Virus record (IMG/VR): IMGVR_UViG_3300009160_000047
Coordinates: 1 to 60,102 of that record
Reading direction: 5' to 3' (one strand)
Length of the DNA stretch: 60,102 bases
DNA from: a virus
A program made the translations under genes and the position numbers. Positions 7,865-16,864 of this stretch are shown here, piece by piece. The notes beneath the pieces were generated by a model, which saw only the letters and a list, made by a program, of their open reading frames with translations, ran no database searches and was not told the origin of the DNA. Each line of letters starts with the position of its first letter. The first letter of the stretch is position 1.

Positions 7865-8110
7865 TTAGCAATTCCAAGCTCTTAAAGATTTATTGATCCG
7901 TGAGTTTGGATCGTTGGCCGTCTTTTCGCTGGTCAGCTTCTTTTTCATTCCGCTCATCCTCGCACAGAAAGAGTCTCGCCGGGAGCCTCCTTCTGGCTGG
8001 GGACGTTTCAAGTTCATACCTTGCGCTTTGGCAGAGGCTCGCCCTTTGGCGTTCAAGCCGCCCTCTGGGTTCTTGCCTTCTTTCCTCTGCCATGCTGGAC
8101 TCTTAGCCAT
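7865..8110 (-). CDS. Small basic phage protein, DUF6321-like
   Basis: 81 residues, beginning MAKSPAWQRKEGKNPEGGLNA. The motif PAW.RKEGKNPEGGLNAKGR, then RRDSFCARMSGMKKK, then a C-terminal NDPNSRINKSLRAWNC is a conserved small-protein pattern in many podophages and cyanophages. It is strongly basic with no membrane segment. Function unknown. It overlaps the 91-residue gene by 8 bases, within the late structural operon. Confidence 0.7.
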   Translation of the reverse strand: MAKSPAWQRKEGKNPEGGLNAKGRASAKAQGMNLKRPQPEGGSRRDSFCARMSGMKKKLTSEKTANDPNSRINKSLRAWNC

Positions 8111-8378
8111 AAAAAGCTACCGCAGTTACGCTTGCGCCAAGGGTAACAATTAAACTTGTTGCACACACTACACCTTCGCCGGGAAGCCAAATACTAGATG
8201 TACTGGCGGCGGCTACGGTAAAAGTAAATAATGTGGTTGTACCATCTTTAATGGCAATAGTTGTAGCGGCGGATGCGCTATACCATAAACCTTTAAATCT
8301 AGTGCGACCGTTATAGGCCGTAGTCGCAGTACTTGCTGGGCAATCTGCGCCTTTAACGTCTGTTTGCATCATAATCAA
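8103..8378 (-). CDS. Small beta-rich virion protein
   Basis: 91 residues, Ala/Thr-rich, beta-patterned (LWYSASAATTIAIKDGTTTLFTFTVAAA). It resembles single-domain capsid or tail decoration proteins in composition. The start is preceded by AAAGGAG directly after the terminator at 8386-8406, so initiation may depend on read-through or a weak promoter. Position between the coat and basic-protein genes supports a virion role; the exact role is unknown. Confidence 0.65.
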   Translation of the reverse strand: MIMMQTDVKGADCPASTATTAYNGRTRFKGLWYSASAATTIAIKDGTTTLFTFTVAAASTSSIWLPGEGVVCATSLIVTLGASVTAVAFYG

Positions 8379-8385
8379 TCTCCTT

Positions 8386-8406
8386 TAAAAACGGGGCCGA
8401 AGCCCC
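8386..8406 (-). terminator. Intrinsic terminator with UUCG loop
   Basis: On the minus strand GGGGC-TTCG-GCCCC is followed by GTTTTT. The stem is 5 bp with the very stable UUCG tetraloop. It lies after the stop of the 172-residue gene (8416) and just before the ribosome site of the next gene, so it can reduce expression of the downstream basic-protein/tail segment relative to coat. Confidence 0.85.
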
Positions 8407-8415
8407 TTGGGTTGA

Positions 8416-8934
8416 TTAAGCTGTACGAGTAAACACGTAAGCTGTTGCGCTAGAGAACATAATGGTAAAGCGACCAATGCCAGTTGCACCAGAAGCAATT
8501 GTCAGATCACCAAAACTACCAGCAGTGTCTGCGGCAGCAGTAGACAAGATACCGTTTGTAGCTACAGCAATAGTTACAGTTGATGCGCCAGCGGTGTTGT
8601 CAATGTACAAATCCAACACGGTACCAGCAGTAGCACCTAAAGCTGCACCAAGCAAAGTGCCGGTTGGCAAAGTAATGGTAGTCGCTGCGGCTGAAGTAGA
8701 GGTGATATAGCCTGTAGCAACTTGTGCTGCAGTGGCCGTTGCTGTGGCGTTAATTGCAGCAGTTGAAGAATGGTTTTCATTTCGATAAACCAAATTTGTA
8801 GTAGTCAAATTGGTTACGCTACTAGTAACGCCAAGAGTTGCCGTGGTAGTGACTGCGCCAGTATTTGCGTCAATTGAAACACTTTGGAAGCCATTCTGCG
8901 ACCGCACTGGGCCATTGAATGTGGTATTTGCCAT
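8416..8934 (-). CDS. Beta-rich virion protein (decoration/fibre-like)
   Basis: 172 residues, Ala/Thr/Ser-rich, beginning MANTTFNGPVRSQNGFQSV, an opening often seen in phage head-fibre or decoration proteins. It has no Cys, membrane segment or enzyme motif. The gene is bracketed by two terminators (9031-9060 upstream, 8386-8406 downstream), so it forms an isolated unit after the coat gene. A faint promoter-like TTGAAC/TACAGA pair may lie in the 148-base gap upstream, but I cannot assert it. Confidence 0.72.
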   Translation of the reverse strand: MANTTFNGPVRSQNGFQSVSIDANTGAVTTTATLGVTSSVTNLTTTNLVYRNENHSSTAAINATATATAAQVATGYITSTSAAATTITLPTGTLLGAALGATAGTVLDLYIDNTAGASTVTIAVATNGILSTAAADTAGSFGDLTIASGATGIGRFTIMFSSATAYVFTRTA

Positions 8935-9030
8935 GATATTTCCTTACATACAAGTTAGGCACATTGATCTGTATGTCGTCAGCCGGGACTGTTCAATGCA
9001 CCGGATAAGCCCGGGTTAAAAGCAATATAC

Positions 9031-9060
9031 AACAAAAGAAAAGGGGGCACAAGCCCCCTT
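9031..9060 (-). terminator. Intrinsic terminator after the coat gene
   Basis: On the minus strand AAGGGGGC-TTGT-GCCCCCTT forms a perfect G/C stem and is followed by TTCTTTTG. It lies 24 bases past the coat protein stop (9084), the classical place for a terminator that sets high coat production apart from downstream genes. Confidence 0.88.
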
Positions 9061-9083
9061 ATTCAAATATTTCCTAAGAAATA

Positions 9084-9992
9084 TTATGCGCCGGCAGAGC
9101 CGTACATGCCAAGTGGATCGCTCCAGCCGAAGCTGTAACGCTCACGAGACTTGTAACGAACGTTACCTGTGTCAAAGTCACCGTCCATAGACTGAGCCAA
9201 AGGCGAACGCACAAAGTGCTTCATGCCGTTAGGTACGTCTGTAGTCAGGAACCAAGCATTGGTATCAGTCAAGAAGTGGTTAATGGTAAATCCACCAGGG
9301 ATAGAACCATTGTTCTTCAATGCATTAATATCGTTGTCAGCAGTAGACACACGCAATTCAGTCTCAAGCAAGCGAGTTGCTGTGAACTGTAATGCAGGTG
9401 GAACAACCAGCTTGTTAGGCTTAGCAGCGATCAACAAGCCACGCTCATCTGTCCACAAGCTAATTTGAATAACAGCGTTTTCCAACGATGTTTCATTCAA
9501 ATCAGCAGGGGTAGATGGGACGTTGCTGTTAGTGCCGCCAGACACCAAGGGGTGTGCAGAGTTAAACAAAGAAACGCCGTCACCACCAACATAAGCACTA
9601 GAGAAACCGTTGTTCAAAACAGCGGCAGCTTTAACTTGCTTAGTGTAGGCCATAGCGCGGGCTAAAGCCTTCGTGTAACGTGCAGACAATGAGTCATACA
9701 AGTTATCTTCGATAGCCTCTTCAGTCAAGCTGAAGCCCAAAGCAATGGTTTCGTGGTTGTATCGAGCAGTCCATGCTTCCTGCGCATTGTCATAAGCAAT
9801 GGCAGAACCCTCGTTTTTAACGGGGGCAGCAGAGAAACCAGATAGTTTTGTCTCTTCTTCAAAAGAACGCTCAGAGGTTTCGGTTTCATAAATTTCTTTA
9901 TGTTCCTCACCATATTTAGCGTACTCCAAACCGAACAAAGCGTTCAAGCCAGGGAGAAGTTCTTTAAGTAGTTGTGCGCGTGAAATAGCCAT
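9084..9992 (-). CDS. Major capsid (coat) protein
   Basis: 302 residues, mixed helix/strand, without Cys. The stretch EHKEIYETETSERSFEEETKLSGFSAAPVKNEGSAIAYD, the helix FSLTEEAIEDNLYDSLSARYTKALARAMAYTKQV, SAHPLVSGGTNSNVP near the middle, and LLIAAKPNKLVVPPALQFTATRLLETE resemble the gpT-like branch of HK97-fold coat proteins. A strong terminator follows immediately and scaffold-like and decoration-like genes precede it, as expected for the coat gene. The name rests on motif and order; the fold is inferred. Confidence 0.85.
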   Translation of the reverse strand: MAISRAQLLKELLPGLNALFGLEYAKYGEEHKEIYETETSERSFEEETKLSGFSAAPVKNEGSAIAYDNAQEAWTARYNHETIALGFSLTEEAIEDNLYDSLSARYTKALARAMAYTKQVKAAAVLNNGFSSAYVGGDGVSLFNSAHPLVSGGTNSNVPSTPADLNETSLENAVIQISLWTDERGLLIAAKPNKLVVPPALQFTATRLLETELRVSTADNDINALKNNGSIPGGFTINHFLTDTNAWFLTTDVPNGMKHFVRSPLAQSMDGDFDTGNVRYKSRERYSFGWSDPLGMYGSAGA

Positions 9993-10003
9993 GATTTAGC
10001 TCC

Positions 10004-10843
10004 TTAGACCGCAGTGGCAGTGTAATAGGAATGAGTGCCAAAGTTTAATTTGACTTTCACTTCTGGATACTGGGTGAAAACAATAGTGGACGCGCTAGGA
10101 ATAGCGGTCACACTGCCGGGAACTGCAATCGCAGCATTGATGGTCACTGTTGTTGCACCAGCAGCGGCAGCCGCAGACACAAACGAACCAGTCTCAATAA
10201 TTTGACCATTAGAGGCTAAGTAAGCCACATCAGTACCAACAACCAAGGCGCTAGGTAAGCCAGAGCCAGTCAGTGTAATGGTAGTAGAAGAAGACGAACC
10301 AGTTGCAGTAGTAACAATTGCAGTCTCTTCAACCAAACCAACTGCACGCAAGGCGAAGGTGGAAGTTGTAAGAGTTGCAGAGTACAAAGCAGCAACAGCA
10401 GAATTACCAGTGTTCACACTACCAGCATTTTGGATCAAACCGAAGTTTTGACCAATTACGGCAGTTGAAGCAGAGGCAATAACTGTGGTTGCAGAGCACA
10501 CCACTACTTTAAACACTGTGTCAGGATCATCACAAATGATAGCTTGTGCATCACCAGCCAAAGTGCCAGAAGGCCAATACTGAGCAAATTGTTTCTGCTT
10601 AGTGGTAGGGTTCGTGTAAGAGCAACCCAAGAACACACCAACCAAACCACCTGCTGTAGCATCAGTAGTTGAAGTATTTTTTACAATGGTTCCGCGAACA
10701 ATGTTCACAAGATCACCATAAAAAATGTTTGAAGCATAACCATACTGGATAGGTAAATTGCGGGTAGAACCAGCAAATACCTGACCACCGATCAGGTTGA
10801 TCGGCTTTAGGCCGTAGGGGGCCGAGACGACGGGATAAGCCAT
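10004..10843 (-). CDS. Capsid decoration / auxiliary head protein
   Basis: 279 residues with opening MAYPVVSAPYGLKPINLIGGQVFAGSTRNLPI, then FYGDLVNIVRGT and a strand-rich body with a Ser/Thr-rich insertion (about residues 195-255), ending with strands (VKLNFGTHSYYTATAV). This opening is typical of the protein encoded directly before the coat gene in many environmental podophages. It has no catalytic residues and probably binds the capsid surface. Ribosome site AAAAGGAGT precedes the start. Confidence 0.72.
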   Translation of the reverse strand: MAYPVVSAPYGLKPINLIGGQVFAGSTRNLPIQYGYASNIFYGDLVNIVRGTIVKNTSTTDATAGGLVGVFLGCSYTNPTTKQKQFAQYWPSGTLAGDAQAIICDDPDTVFKVVVCSATTVIASASTAVIGQNFGLIQNAGSVNTGNSAVAALYSATLTTSTFALRAVGLVEETAIVTTATGSSSSTTITLTGSGLPSALVVGTDVAYLASNGQIIETGSFVSAAAAAGATTVTINAAIAVPGSVTAIPSASTIVFTQYPEVKVKLNFGTHSYYTATAV

Positions 10844-10862
10844 TTAAGACTCCTTTTAAAAT

Positions 10863-11312
10863 TTAAGTACCTTTGCCAAAGGTAGACGAAGACTTACGCT
10901 CTTGGAAGAGCGGCATCCGCGCATCGCTTTGACGCATGAAACTGTTGTCTACGGCATCTGTCTGAGCTTGTGTTTGATTAGCGAAGTGTTGTGTACGCTG
11001 TTGAACAAAGTCAGTAGGTGTTTTGCAAAGCAACAATCCACCGATCTCAACGTTGTCGCGGTAGCGACTATTGGGATCAGCTAACAGTTTAAATTTGGGT
11101 TGTTCCTCAAGTGCAACGGGTTCCCAACCTTCACGGAGTTTGGCCGATAGGTTACGGGGGTCTGCCGCGTTTAACGTTGAGACACGAATCCAGCGATAGT
11201 TATACCCAGGCTGCTTGTCTGGCTCAGGTAAAATTTCAGGAAGCGCCCACTGCTTAGGACGCTCTTGTACATCGCGTGTGTCAAACTCTCTTGTAAGTCT
11301 TTTTTCAGCCAT
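10863..11312 (-). CDS. Head-region protein, unknown
   Basis: 149 residues. The N-terminal part has YNYRWIRVSTLNAADPRNLSAKLREGWEPV, then DNVEIGGLLLCKTPTDFVQQR and a charged C-terminal tail. This pattern is conserved at this map position between scaffold and decoration genes in related environmental phages. No membrane segment. Start ATGGCTGA overlaps the scaffold stop by 8 bases, showing coupling. A minor head protein is likely; exact role unknown. Confidence 0.7.
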   Translation of the reverse strand: MAEKRLTREFDTRDVQERPKQWALPEILPEPDKQPGYNYRWIRVSTLNAADPRNLSAKLREGWEPVALEEQPKFKLLADPNSRYRDNVEIGGLLLCKTPTDFVQQRTQHFANQTQAQTDAVDNSFMRQSDARMPLFQERKSSSTFGKGT

Positions 11313-12267
11313 TTTGGGCCTCCACTTTCAGGAACTCTTTCACGTATTGTTCGGGAGTAATTCCTAATTTTTTAATCGTATTCAACTGGCTCTGCTTAAG
11401 CTTCACCTTATTTGGAGATGTGCTACGGGCTACCGGGGCTACTACTGTGCTAGGTTTTGGCTTAGCAGGCTCAGTTTTTGCCGTTGATTCATTTGACGTC
11501 CTTTGGAAAACCTCGGGAAATCGTTGGCGTATTGTTTTGTCCAATTCACCATAGTATTCATCCGAGCCAACTGGAACTCCAGCATCCTTTAGATCTTCGT
11601 GAACACCTAAAGCATAAGCTGTCATACCCCTATTTTTGCCAAACCAGCCGTTGCGGGTCTGCCAATCTTCAGCCTTGTTGTCGGGCTTGGGAACAGGTTG
11701 TCGTTGCTCTTGACGCGGTTGTACTTCAAATTCCTCTTCTTGTAAAGGGGGTAACTTAAAGTTTTTAATCTGCATTAACTTGTAATTGACATTCTGTAGA
11801 GACTGCTGAGCCTCAATCATTTTGTCAGTATCGCCAGAATCATATGCCTCGCGGTATGCGCGCTTGGCCATTTCCAACTCCATGTTGGCGGCATTCTGTA
11901 CAGTGGCAACGTACTCTTTCTCACCATTGGTAAGAATAGTCTTAATACGTTTATTCTCTTGCAATAAACGCTGGGCTACGTTTATAGCCTCTTGTTGCTC
12001 ACGTAACGCGGATTCTTTCTCACGGCGTTCATCGTGCCAGACCTTACGCATTTGCTTGAGTTTAGTTTTGACCTCATCGTCATACTTATCAAGCTCATCT
12101 TTTTCCAGCTCTTCAACCAGAGGCTTAGGCATTGGCTCACGGCCACGGTCCTGAGCCGGCGTATCATCCTCAATTTCAATCTCAAACTCTGGCTCTTTAG
12201 CCTCATTCTTGGATTGACCTTGGGATTCGTCTGGAAATTTAAATTCTTCTTTTTCAAATTCAGGCAT
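11305..12267 (-). CDS. Scaffolding-like protein
   Basis: 320 residues, very acidic at the N-terminus (MPEFEKEEFKFPDESQGQS, then EIEIEDDTPAQ), followed by a long charged coiled-coil region (about residues 45-175, Glu/Lys/Arg/Gln), then a basic tail (NKVKLKQSQLNTIKKLGITPEQYVKEF). The combination of acid head, coil and basic C-terminal helices beside the coat gene is characteristic of internal scaffolds. Start has AAGGAG 8 bases upstream. The assignment is by architecture and synteny. Confidence 0.78.
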   Translation of the reverse strand: MPEFEKEEFKFPDESQGQSKNEAKEPEFEIEIEDDTPAQDRGREPMPKPLVEELEKDELDKYDDEVKTKLKQMRKVWHDERREKESALREQQEAINVAQRLLQENKRIKTILTNGEKEYVATVQNAANMELEMAKRAYREAYDSGDTDKMIEAQQSLQNVNYKLMQIKNFKLPPLQEEEFEVQPRQEQRQPVPKPDNKAEDWQTRNGWFGKNRGMTAYALGVHEDLKDAGVPVGSDEYYGELDKTIRQRFPEVFQRTSNESTAKTEPAKPKPSTVVAPVARSTSPNKVKLKQSQLNTIKKLGITPEQYVKEFLKVEAQNG

Positions 12268-12278
12268 TTTGTACTCCT

Positions 12279-12707
12279 TTATTTGCGTTTAATACCACGG
12301 GGATCATCAACAGTTCCTTCTACGGAATCATCGTTAATGATACGAAATTCTCGACCATGAATCACCAAGCGGGTTCCCGCATGAGGACGCACAAGAACGA
12401 AATCGCCTTTTTGACAATACGCGCCGTTTGGAAAGCGTGCAGGGTCTTTGTAGCAATCCGGCCCCATATCAACAACAAACAAGACAGTTGTGAGTGTCTC
12501 CTCATTGCGCATGGTTTCATCTGCTTTAATTAAACCAATCTCGCTGTCTTCAAATTCTTTCTCCGCCTCTGGGATGGCGCATAGAATTCGATAGCCAGAT
12601 GGCTTAGGTAGTTGTTTGCCTTTTTCCTCTGCGGTGGCAGTAAAATTGTAGGCTCCGACAACTTGCGGGTTGTTAGCGTCTGTAGCTAACAGGATGGAAC
12701 TAGTCAT
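12279..12707 (-). CDS. GroES-like co-chaperonin (Cpn10 fold)
   Basis: 142 residues; residues about 38-135 read as a Cpn10-like beta barrel: KPSGYRILCAIPEAEKEFEDSEIGLIKADETMRN, then VVDMGPDCYKDPARF, GDFVLVRPHAGTRLVIHGREFRIINDDSVEGTVDDP. Phage GroES analogues (T4 gp31) pair with host GroEL to fold large coat proteins. It lies between portal and scaffold, as in several environmental podophages. The mobile loop (about residues 55-70) replaces the usual 20-30 residue GroES segment. Function as co-chaperonin is likely, not proven. Confidence 0.78.
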   Translation of the reverse strand: MTSSILLATDANNPQVVGAYNFTATAEEKGKQLPKPSGYRILCAIPEAEKEFEDSEIGLIKADETMRNEETLTTVLFVVDMGPDCYKDPARFPNGAYCQKGDFVLVRPHAGTRLVIHGREFRIINDDSVEGTVDDPRGIKRK

Positions 12708-12891
12708 CCATTTTCTCCATGGTTTGTTGCAGGTCTAGTGCATATCCTCGTGCGGTGAGTAGACCCTTGATCTCACCACAGAGTTTCTTGTACTCCTCAA
12801 AAGACTCCGCCCTACCTTCCGATAAGTAGTCTTTGAGTTGGGCAATCTTCTCGTCAGATTGCTTTACCAGTACTTCAATTACGTCCATCAT
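12700..12891 (-). CDS. Small helical protein between portal and co-chaperonin
   Basis: 63 residues, helical and charged: VLVKQSDEKIAQLKDYLSEGRAESFEEYKKLCGEIKGLLTARGYALDLQQTMEK. The EEYKKLCGEIKGLLTARGY motif is conserved in small phage proteins at this place in the genome. It overlaps both neighbours (ATGA with the portal stop at 12888-12891, 8 bases with 12707), so expression is coupled. Function unknown. Confidence 0.7.
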   Translation of the reverse strand: MMDVIEVLVKQSDEKIAQLKDYLSEGRAESFEEYKKLCGEIKGLLTARGYALDLQQTMEKMDD

Positions 12892-15350
12892 TCTTCCTTA
12901 GTTTGTTGAGAAGCTTGATTCATGCCGCGCTCTTGGCTTGCCTTATTTTGGTGTGTGTTTGACAGGTGAGTCAAAACTTCCACACTCTTATCCAGCAAGT
13001 GAGCCTGCTTAGTATTCTCCATTTGAGCCATAGCTCGGGCAGCTTCAATCTTCTGGCGCTGAGCTTCGATGGTCAGTTGCTCTTGTTTGAGTTGAGCATC
13101 TGTCGCATCCTTGGCCACTTTGCGTTGCTGCTCGGCCATCTTGATCTGCAACTCTTGTTGTTGCAATTGAACAAGCGGATCTTGAGTTTGTTGCTGGGCT
13201 TGCTGTTGAGCAGCCTGCTGTTGATTGCTCGCAAGTAGGCGCTGTGAAGCCTGAGCCAACAATGGCGCCAAACGTGCTTCTACTTCTGGATCCATGTTGA
13301 TATCTTCACCGGCCTCGTCTTTCTGAGGTGGCAAGCTCATACCTAGTTGCAATTCAATCTGCTTTCGGTACTCAAAGCCCAAGTGCTCATTAATGTGAGC
13401 CATCATGGCCTGCTGTAATTGCTGAGCCATTGGGTTGTTCTGGAGCAAAGACATAATCTTCGGATCTTGCATGGCCGACATGTGAACCATAATATGAGCC
13501 TGATGGTCTTGATACATAAACGCCTTGACCGGCTTCATCATCAATACATTCTGGTTCTCAGATACTGGATCTGTAGGCTTCTGGTCTTCTTCCATAGGAA
13601 CAAGCTTAGATGCATCTTTAATACCCAGCACCTCTAACATCTGACGATGCAACAAAGGCATGTTGTAGATCTGGGGTGACTGCTGAGCCAGTTGCATAAC
13701 CGCTTGGTATTGCACAATCTTTTGCGCCATGGTGGACGCATTAGGATCGCTGACAGGAATAACATAAACATCATCGTAGTCACTGCGCTTAGCTCTACGT
13801 GAGCCCTCAGTAGGTTGATATTCGTACTCTTCCGGCGTATATGCGGCAATGATATTTTTTAAGAGTTTTAACTCTTGCTTCATTGAGTAGTGAATGCGCG
13901 CCTGAACAGCGCTCATCACTTTTAACGTGCGCTCCAAAATAGCTAGCGTAGTTCCTACTGGGGCGTTAGCCGACATATCGCTAATCTGAAGATCTGCCGT
14001 ATTAGCAAAACGGCGACCCTCATCTACAATCTGGCCCAGCAAAGCCATCAATGTCTGGCTAGGTTCCTTGTATGGCAGAGGCAATAAGTTGTCGCGGATA
14101 GTTCCGCTAGGCACATCCACATCTCTCCACTCGCCTGGAGAAATAGGTGTATCGTCTCCCTTTACACGTAGGCCGCGAGCTTTAAAGCCGCCAGGTAAAT
14201 TACTTAAAGTACCAGCATCAACAAGCTGACGAATAAGAGAAGTGCCTGACTTAGCAAAAGCCCCAATGAGGTGGATGAGGCCAAAACAGTAGAAACCAAA
14301 CCCAGGAACGTAGCCGTAGTGGACATAGTGCTGGCGCTTTTGATAGGTTTCATCGTTTTCCTCCCAGTTACGGCGCACGGCCAAAACTTTGTTGGAGCCT
14401 TTTTCAACAGTTACGATGTATGGTAATTTAATACCTGTAGGCTCACCATCTTCCTCGTGCTCATAGCCTGGAAGATCTAAATCTACGCTCATCTCAAGAA
14501 GCTTATAGCGGTTATCAGTTGTGGCTCTAAAGCCCATCTTTTCCGCAATCTTCTTCTCTACTTCGTCTAGCACATTCTCTGGATCGCCCAGATCAATGTC
14601 TCGGTAAAAGCCAGCCACTTGTAAACGGCGCAGCTCATTCTCAGTTTTACGCATTACATGGGTAACACGCTCAGCCGTTTCTAAGTTACTTGCGCCATAA
14701 GGAACAACCAAGTCTTCTGCCGGCACAAACAGAGAAACCTGACGCTCCATGTGAGGATCGTAGTAGACCTTTTTAAAAGCATTACCAGACAGACCTAAGC
14801 CCCACAGCATGCGCTCATGCTCGGGACGGAACTCAGTCATTACATCGGTCAGCTGATAGTTCATGTCATCTTGGACACGAACCGCAGAAGCTTTTTTCTC
14901 GGGGGTTTCTTTGCCAATGATCTGAGTCTTGACGGGCCCAGCAGCGGGGAACGTACTCATCATTGTTTCGGCTTGGAACTTAACCAGAGCCTCGGACAAT
15001 AGGGGGTGATAAACGCCGCATGCACCTTCCCATGGCTCTGTTCTTTCCTCAATCTTCATACCCAAAAGTTCAAGACCATCTACATAGGTCTGCATCCAGT
15101 CTTTACGGCTGCCAATGTCATCATCAAAGTCACTGGCCAACTCACTGGCCAAGGTTTCCAGTGCGCTTTCGTCCAAGTACTCAGCCAAGTTAGCGTCAAA
15201 CTCATCGCCGCCTTCTAACTTCTCTGGGCCAATAGCAATCTCTAGCTCGGTTATTTCAACCTCGGGTTCCATCTCAATTTCAATCTCTGGAACATCCGCC
15301 AGGGCTTCTAATCCCAGTGGTGCTTGGTACAGTGCCTTATCTATAGCCAT
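12888..15350 (-). CDS. Portal protein (P22-like)
   Basis: 820 residues, long for a portal. Acidic N-terminus (residues 20-65), then a mixed core with ERTEPWEGACGVYHPLLSEALVKFQAE, WGLGLSGNAFKKVYYD, PAEDLVVPYGASNLETAERVTHVM and a stretch with GNFKARGLRVKGDDTPISPGEW, matching the P22-type portal signature. The C-terminus (about 690-810) is Gln-rich coiled coil (QQQAAQQQAQQQ, ELQIKMAEQQRKVA), like the barrel helix of P22 gp1. It follows TerL with an 8-base gap. Strong call from size, motifs and order. Confidence 0.9.
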   Translation of the reverse strand: MAIDKALYQAPLGLEALADVPEIEIEMEPEVEITELEIAIGPEKLEGGDEFDANLAEYLDESALETLASELASDFDDDIGSRKDWMQTYVDGLELLGMKIEERTEPWEGACGVYHPLLSEALVKFQAETMMSTFPAAGPVKTQIIGKETPEKKASAVRVQDDMNYQLTDVMTEFRPEHERMLWGLGLSGNAFKKVYYDPHMERQVSLFVPAEDLVVPYGASNLETAERVTHVMRKTENELRRLQVAGFYRDIDLGDPENVLDEVEKKIAEKMGFRATTDNRYKLLEMSVDLDLPGYEHEEDGEPTGIKLPYIVTVEKGSNKVLAVRRNWEENDETYQKRQHYVHYGYVPGFGFYCFGLIHLIGAFAKSGTSLIRQLVDAGTLSNLPGGFKARGLRVKGDDTPISPGEWRDVDVPSGTIRDNLLPLPYKEPSQTLMALLGQIVDEGRRFANTADLQISDMSANAPVGTTLAILERTLKVMSAVQARIHYSMKQELKLLKNIIAAYTPEEYEYQPTEGSRRAKRSDYDDVYVIPVSDPNASTMAQKIVQYQAVMQLAQQSPQIYNMPLLHRQMLEVLGIKDASKLVPMEEDQKPTDPVSENQNVLMMKPVKAFMYQDHQAHIMVHMSAMQDPKIMSLLQNNPMAQQLQQAMMAHINEHLGFEYRKQIELQLGMSLPPQKDEAGEDINMDPEVEARLAPLLAQASQRLLASNQQQAAQQQAQQQTQDPLVQLQQQELQIKMAEQQRKVAKDATDAQLKQEQLTIEAQRQKIEAARAMAQMENTKQAHLLDKSVEVLTHLSNTHQNKASQERGMNQASQQTKEE

Positions 15351-15358
15351 ATGTTTCC

Positions 15359-16864
15359 TTAATAATATGCAACTTTTCGGCGGTAAACCTGCTCATCTTC
15401 TTCATCAGTGTTTAACCTCAAAAAACCGCCCTGTCTAAAACGAATTAAAGCCTGTGTGCTTGAGTCTACCAAGTCATCGTGAGCCGCATTAGGAAAAGAC
15501 GCCATCTGCTCAATCAATTCATGCGCCCACCGAGTATCCGGAGCCCATACTTTACCCGACCTAAAGAGATCCGTCACGGAATTTATACGCACAAACTTAT
15601 CATTTCCACGAACCGGTGTGTATTCCTGTACAGGTACGCCCATTCTCCTCATCTCAAAGATTAACGGGGATCCAGCCGCTTTAGCTTCAATGATACAAGT
15701 GTCCGGCTCCCAAATGTTGTACATCTCAAAAGCTTTTTCCTTGAGTTCCGGAAACTCTAGCCTCTCTTGGTACGCTTCCAGCAAAATGACGTTCACATTT
15801 TTAGGATCTTCGTCCATGTGGAACACACCCCACACCGTACAAGCCGAATAGTCGCTTCTTTCCGACTTGGTAAACGCAGTATCCCAGCTCTGAATTACGT
15901 ATTCACATGACGGCGGTCTATCTCTCTCCCAAATCTTCCACCATTCTCTCTTTACTAAAGCTCCTTCTTCGCCAGTTGGTTTTTGTTGGTACTGGGCGTT
16001 CCACTTGGATACTGGTAATTCCTCTTTCAAGGCTTCTAATTCGTCAATAGACCAGAATTCAGGCCATAAGGGGTTACCACTAGGCATAATTGCGGGTAAT
16101 TCAATCAATTCCCACTCCTCACCTTTCTCCCTTTTAAGCGCATCTTGTAATACTCGCCCCGTTAAATCGGCTTCTCCCCAGCGAGTCATCACAATCACAA
16201 TAGCGCCGCCTGGTTGAAGACGCTGTCTAGGTCCCGAGGTGTACCACTCATACACTTTCTGGTAAATTTCCGGATTACCAGAAGCCGCCGCAGCCTCTTG
16301 TTCCGAGTGCGGATCGTCAATGATCAACAAATCGGCACCTTTACCAGTCACAGTACCCCCTACACCAATAGCAAAGTACTCTCCATTCTTATTCGTAGCC
16401 CAGCGACCCGCAGCTTTACTGTCCTGACGTAACTTAACCCCTGGAAACACACTCGCATATTGTTCCGAGTCCACTAAGTTCCTGACCTTACGTCCAAAAC
16501 CAACCGCTAGATCAGCCGTGTTAGAGCACTGGATTACTTTCTTGGCGGGGTTCTTGCCTAAAAACCAGCTAGGCAATAAATAGCTAGCAAACTCAGACTT
16601 AGTATGTCTCGGCGGCATGTTAATAATCACCCGCTTCATCTCACCTTTAGCAATAGCCTCAAACTTCTTAGCCATCAAAGCATGGTGACGACCATGCACA
16701 AAGCCCGGCCACATCATCTTTACGTACTCCATAAAGCTAACCTGAGCTTTCTCCCTCTCTATAGCCGCTTGATAAACCTTTACCTCATCAATCAGCTTTT
16801 CATACATAGCCGGATCTAGCTTATCTAACAGCCTTTCTAAGTCTTCTGCGGTATTGGCTATCAT
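15359..16864 (-). CDS. Terminase large subunit (TerL)
   Basis: 501 residues. The ATPase half shows a Walker A-like MPPRHTKSE (about 83-91), a Walker B LLIIDDPHSE (179-188) and VMTRW (225-229). The nuclease half shows the acidic residues expected for an RNase-H-like nuclease: VIQSWDTAF (D328), IIEAKAAGS (E393), and HDDLVDSSTQAL near 470. It drives DNA packaging with TerS and portal and cuts the concatemer. The start overlaps the stop of the wHTH gene (ATGA). The length is typical for the family. Packaging type is not evident from sequence. Confidence 0.92.
   Translation of the reverse strand: MIANTAEDLERLLDKLDPAMYEKLIDEVKVYQAAIEREKAQVSFMEYVKMMWPGFVHGRHHALMAKKFEAIAKGEMKRVIINMPPRHTKSEFASYLLPSWFLGKNPAKKVIQCSNTADLAVGFGRKVRNLVDSEQYASVFPGVKLRQDSKAAGRWATNKNGEYFAIGVGGTVTGKGADLLIIDDPHSEQEAAAASGNPEIYQKVYEWYTSGPRQRLQPGGAIVIVMTRWGEADLTGRVLQDALKREKGEEWELIELPAIMPSGNPLWPEFWSIDELEALKEELPVSKWNAQYQQKPTGEEGALVKREWWKIWERDRPPSCEYVIQSWDTAFTKSERSDYSACTVWGVFHMDEDPKNVNVILLEAYQERLEFPELKEKAFEMYNIWEPDTCIIEAKAAGSPLIFEMRRMGVPVQEYTPVRGNDKFVRINSVTDLFRSGKVWAPDTRWAHELIEQMASFPNAAHDDLVDSSTQALIRFRQGGFLRLNTDEEDEQVYRRKVAYY

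Noticed and set aside
9001-9030. A promoter between the coat terminator and the 172-residue gene
   Set aside because: Only a weak TTGAAC/TACAGA pair was found; it could be real but evidence is too weak to list.
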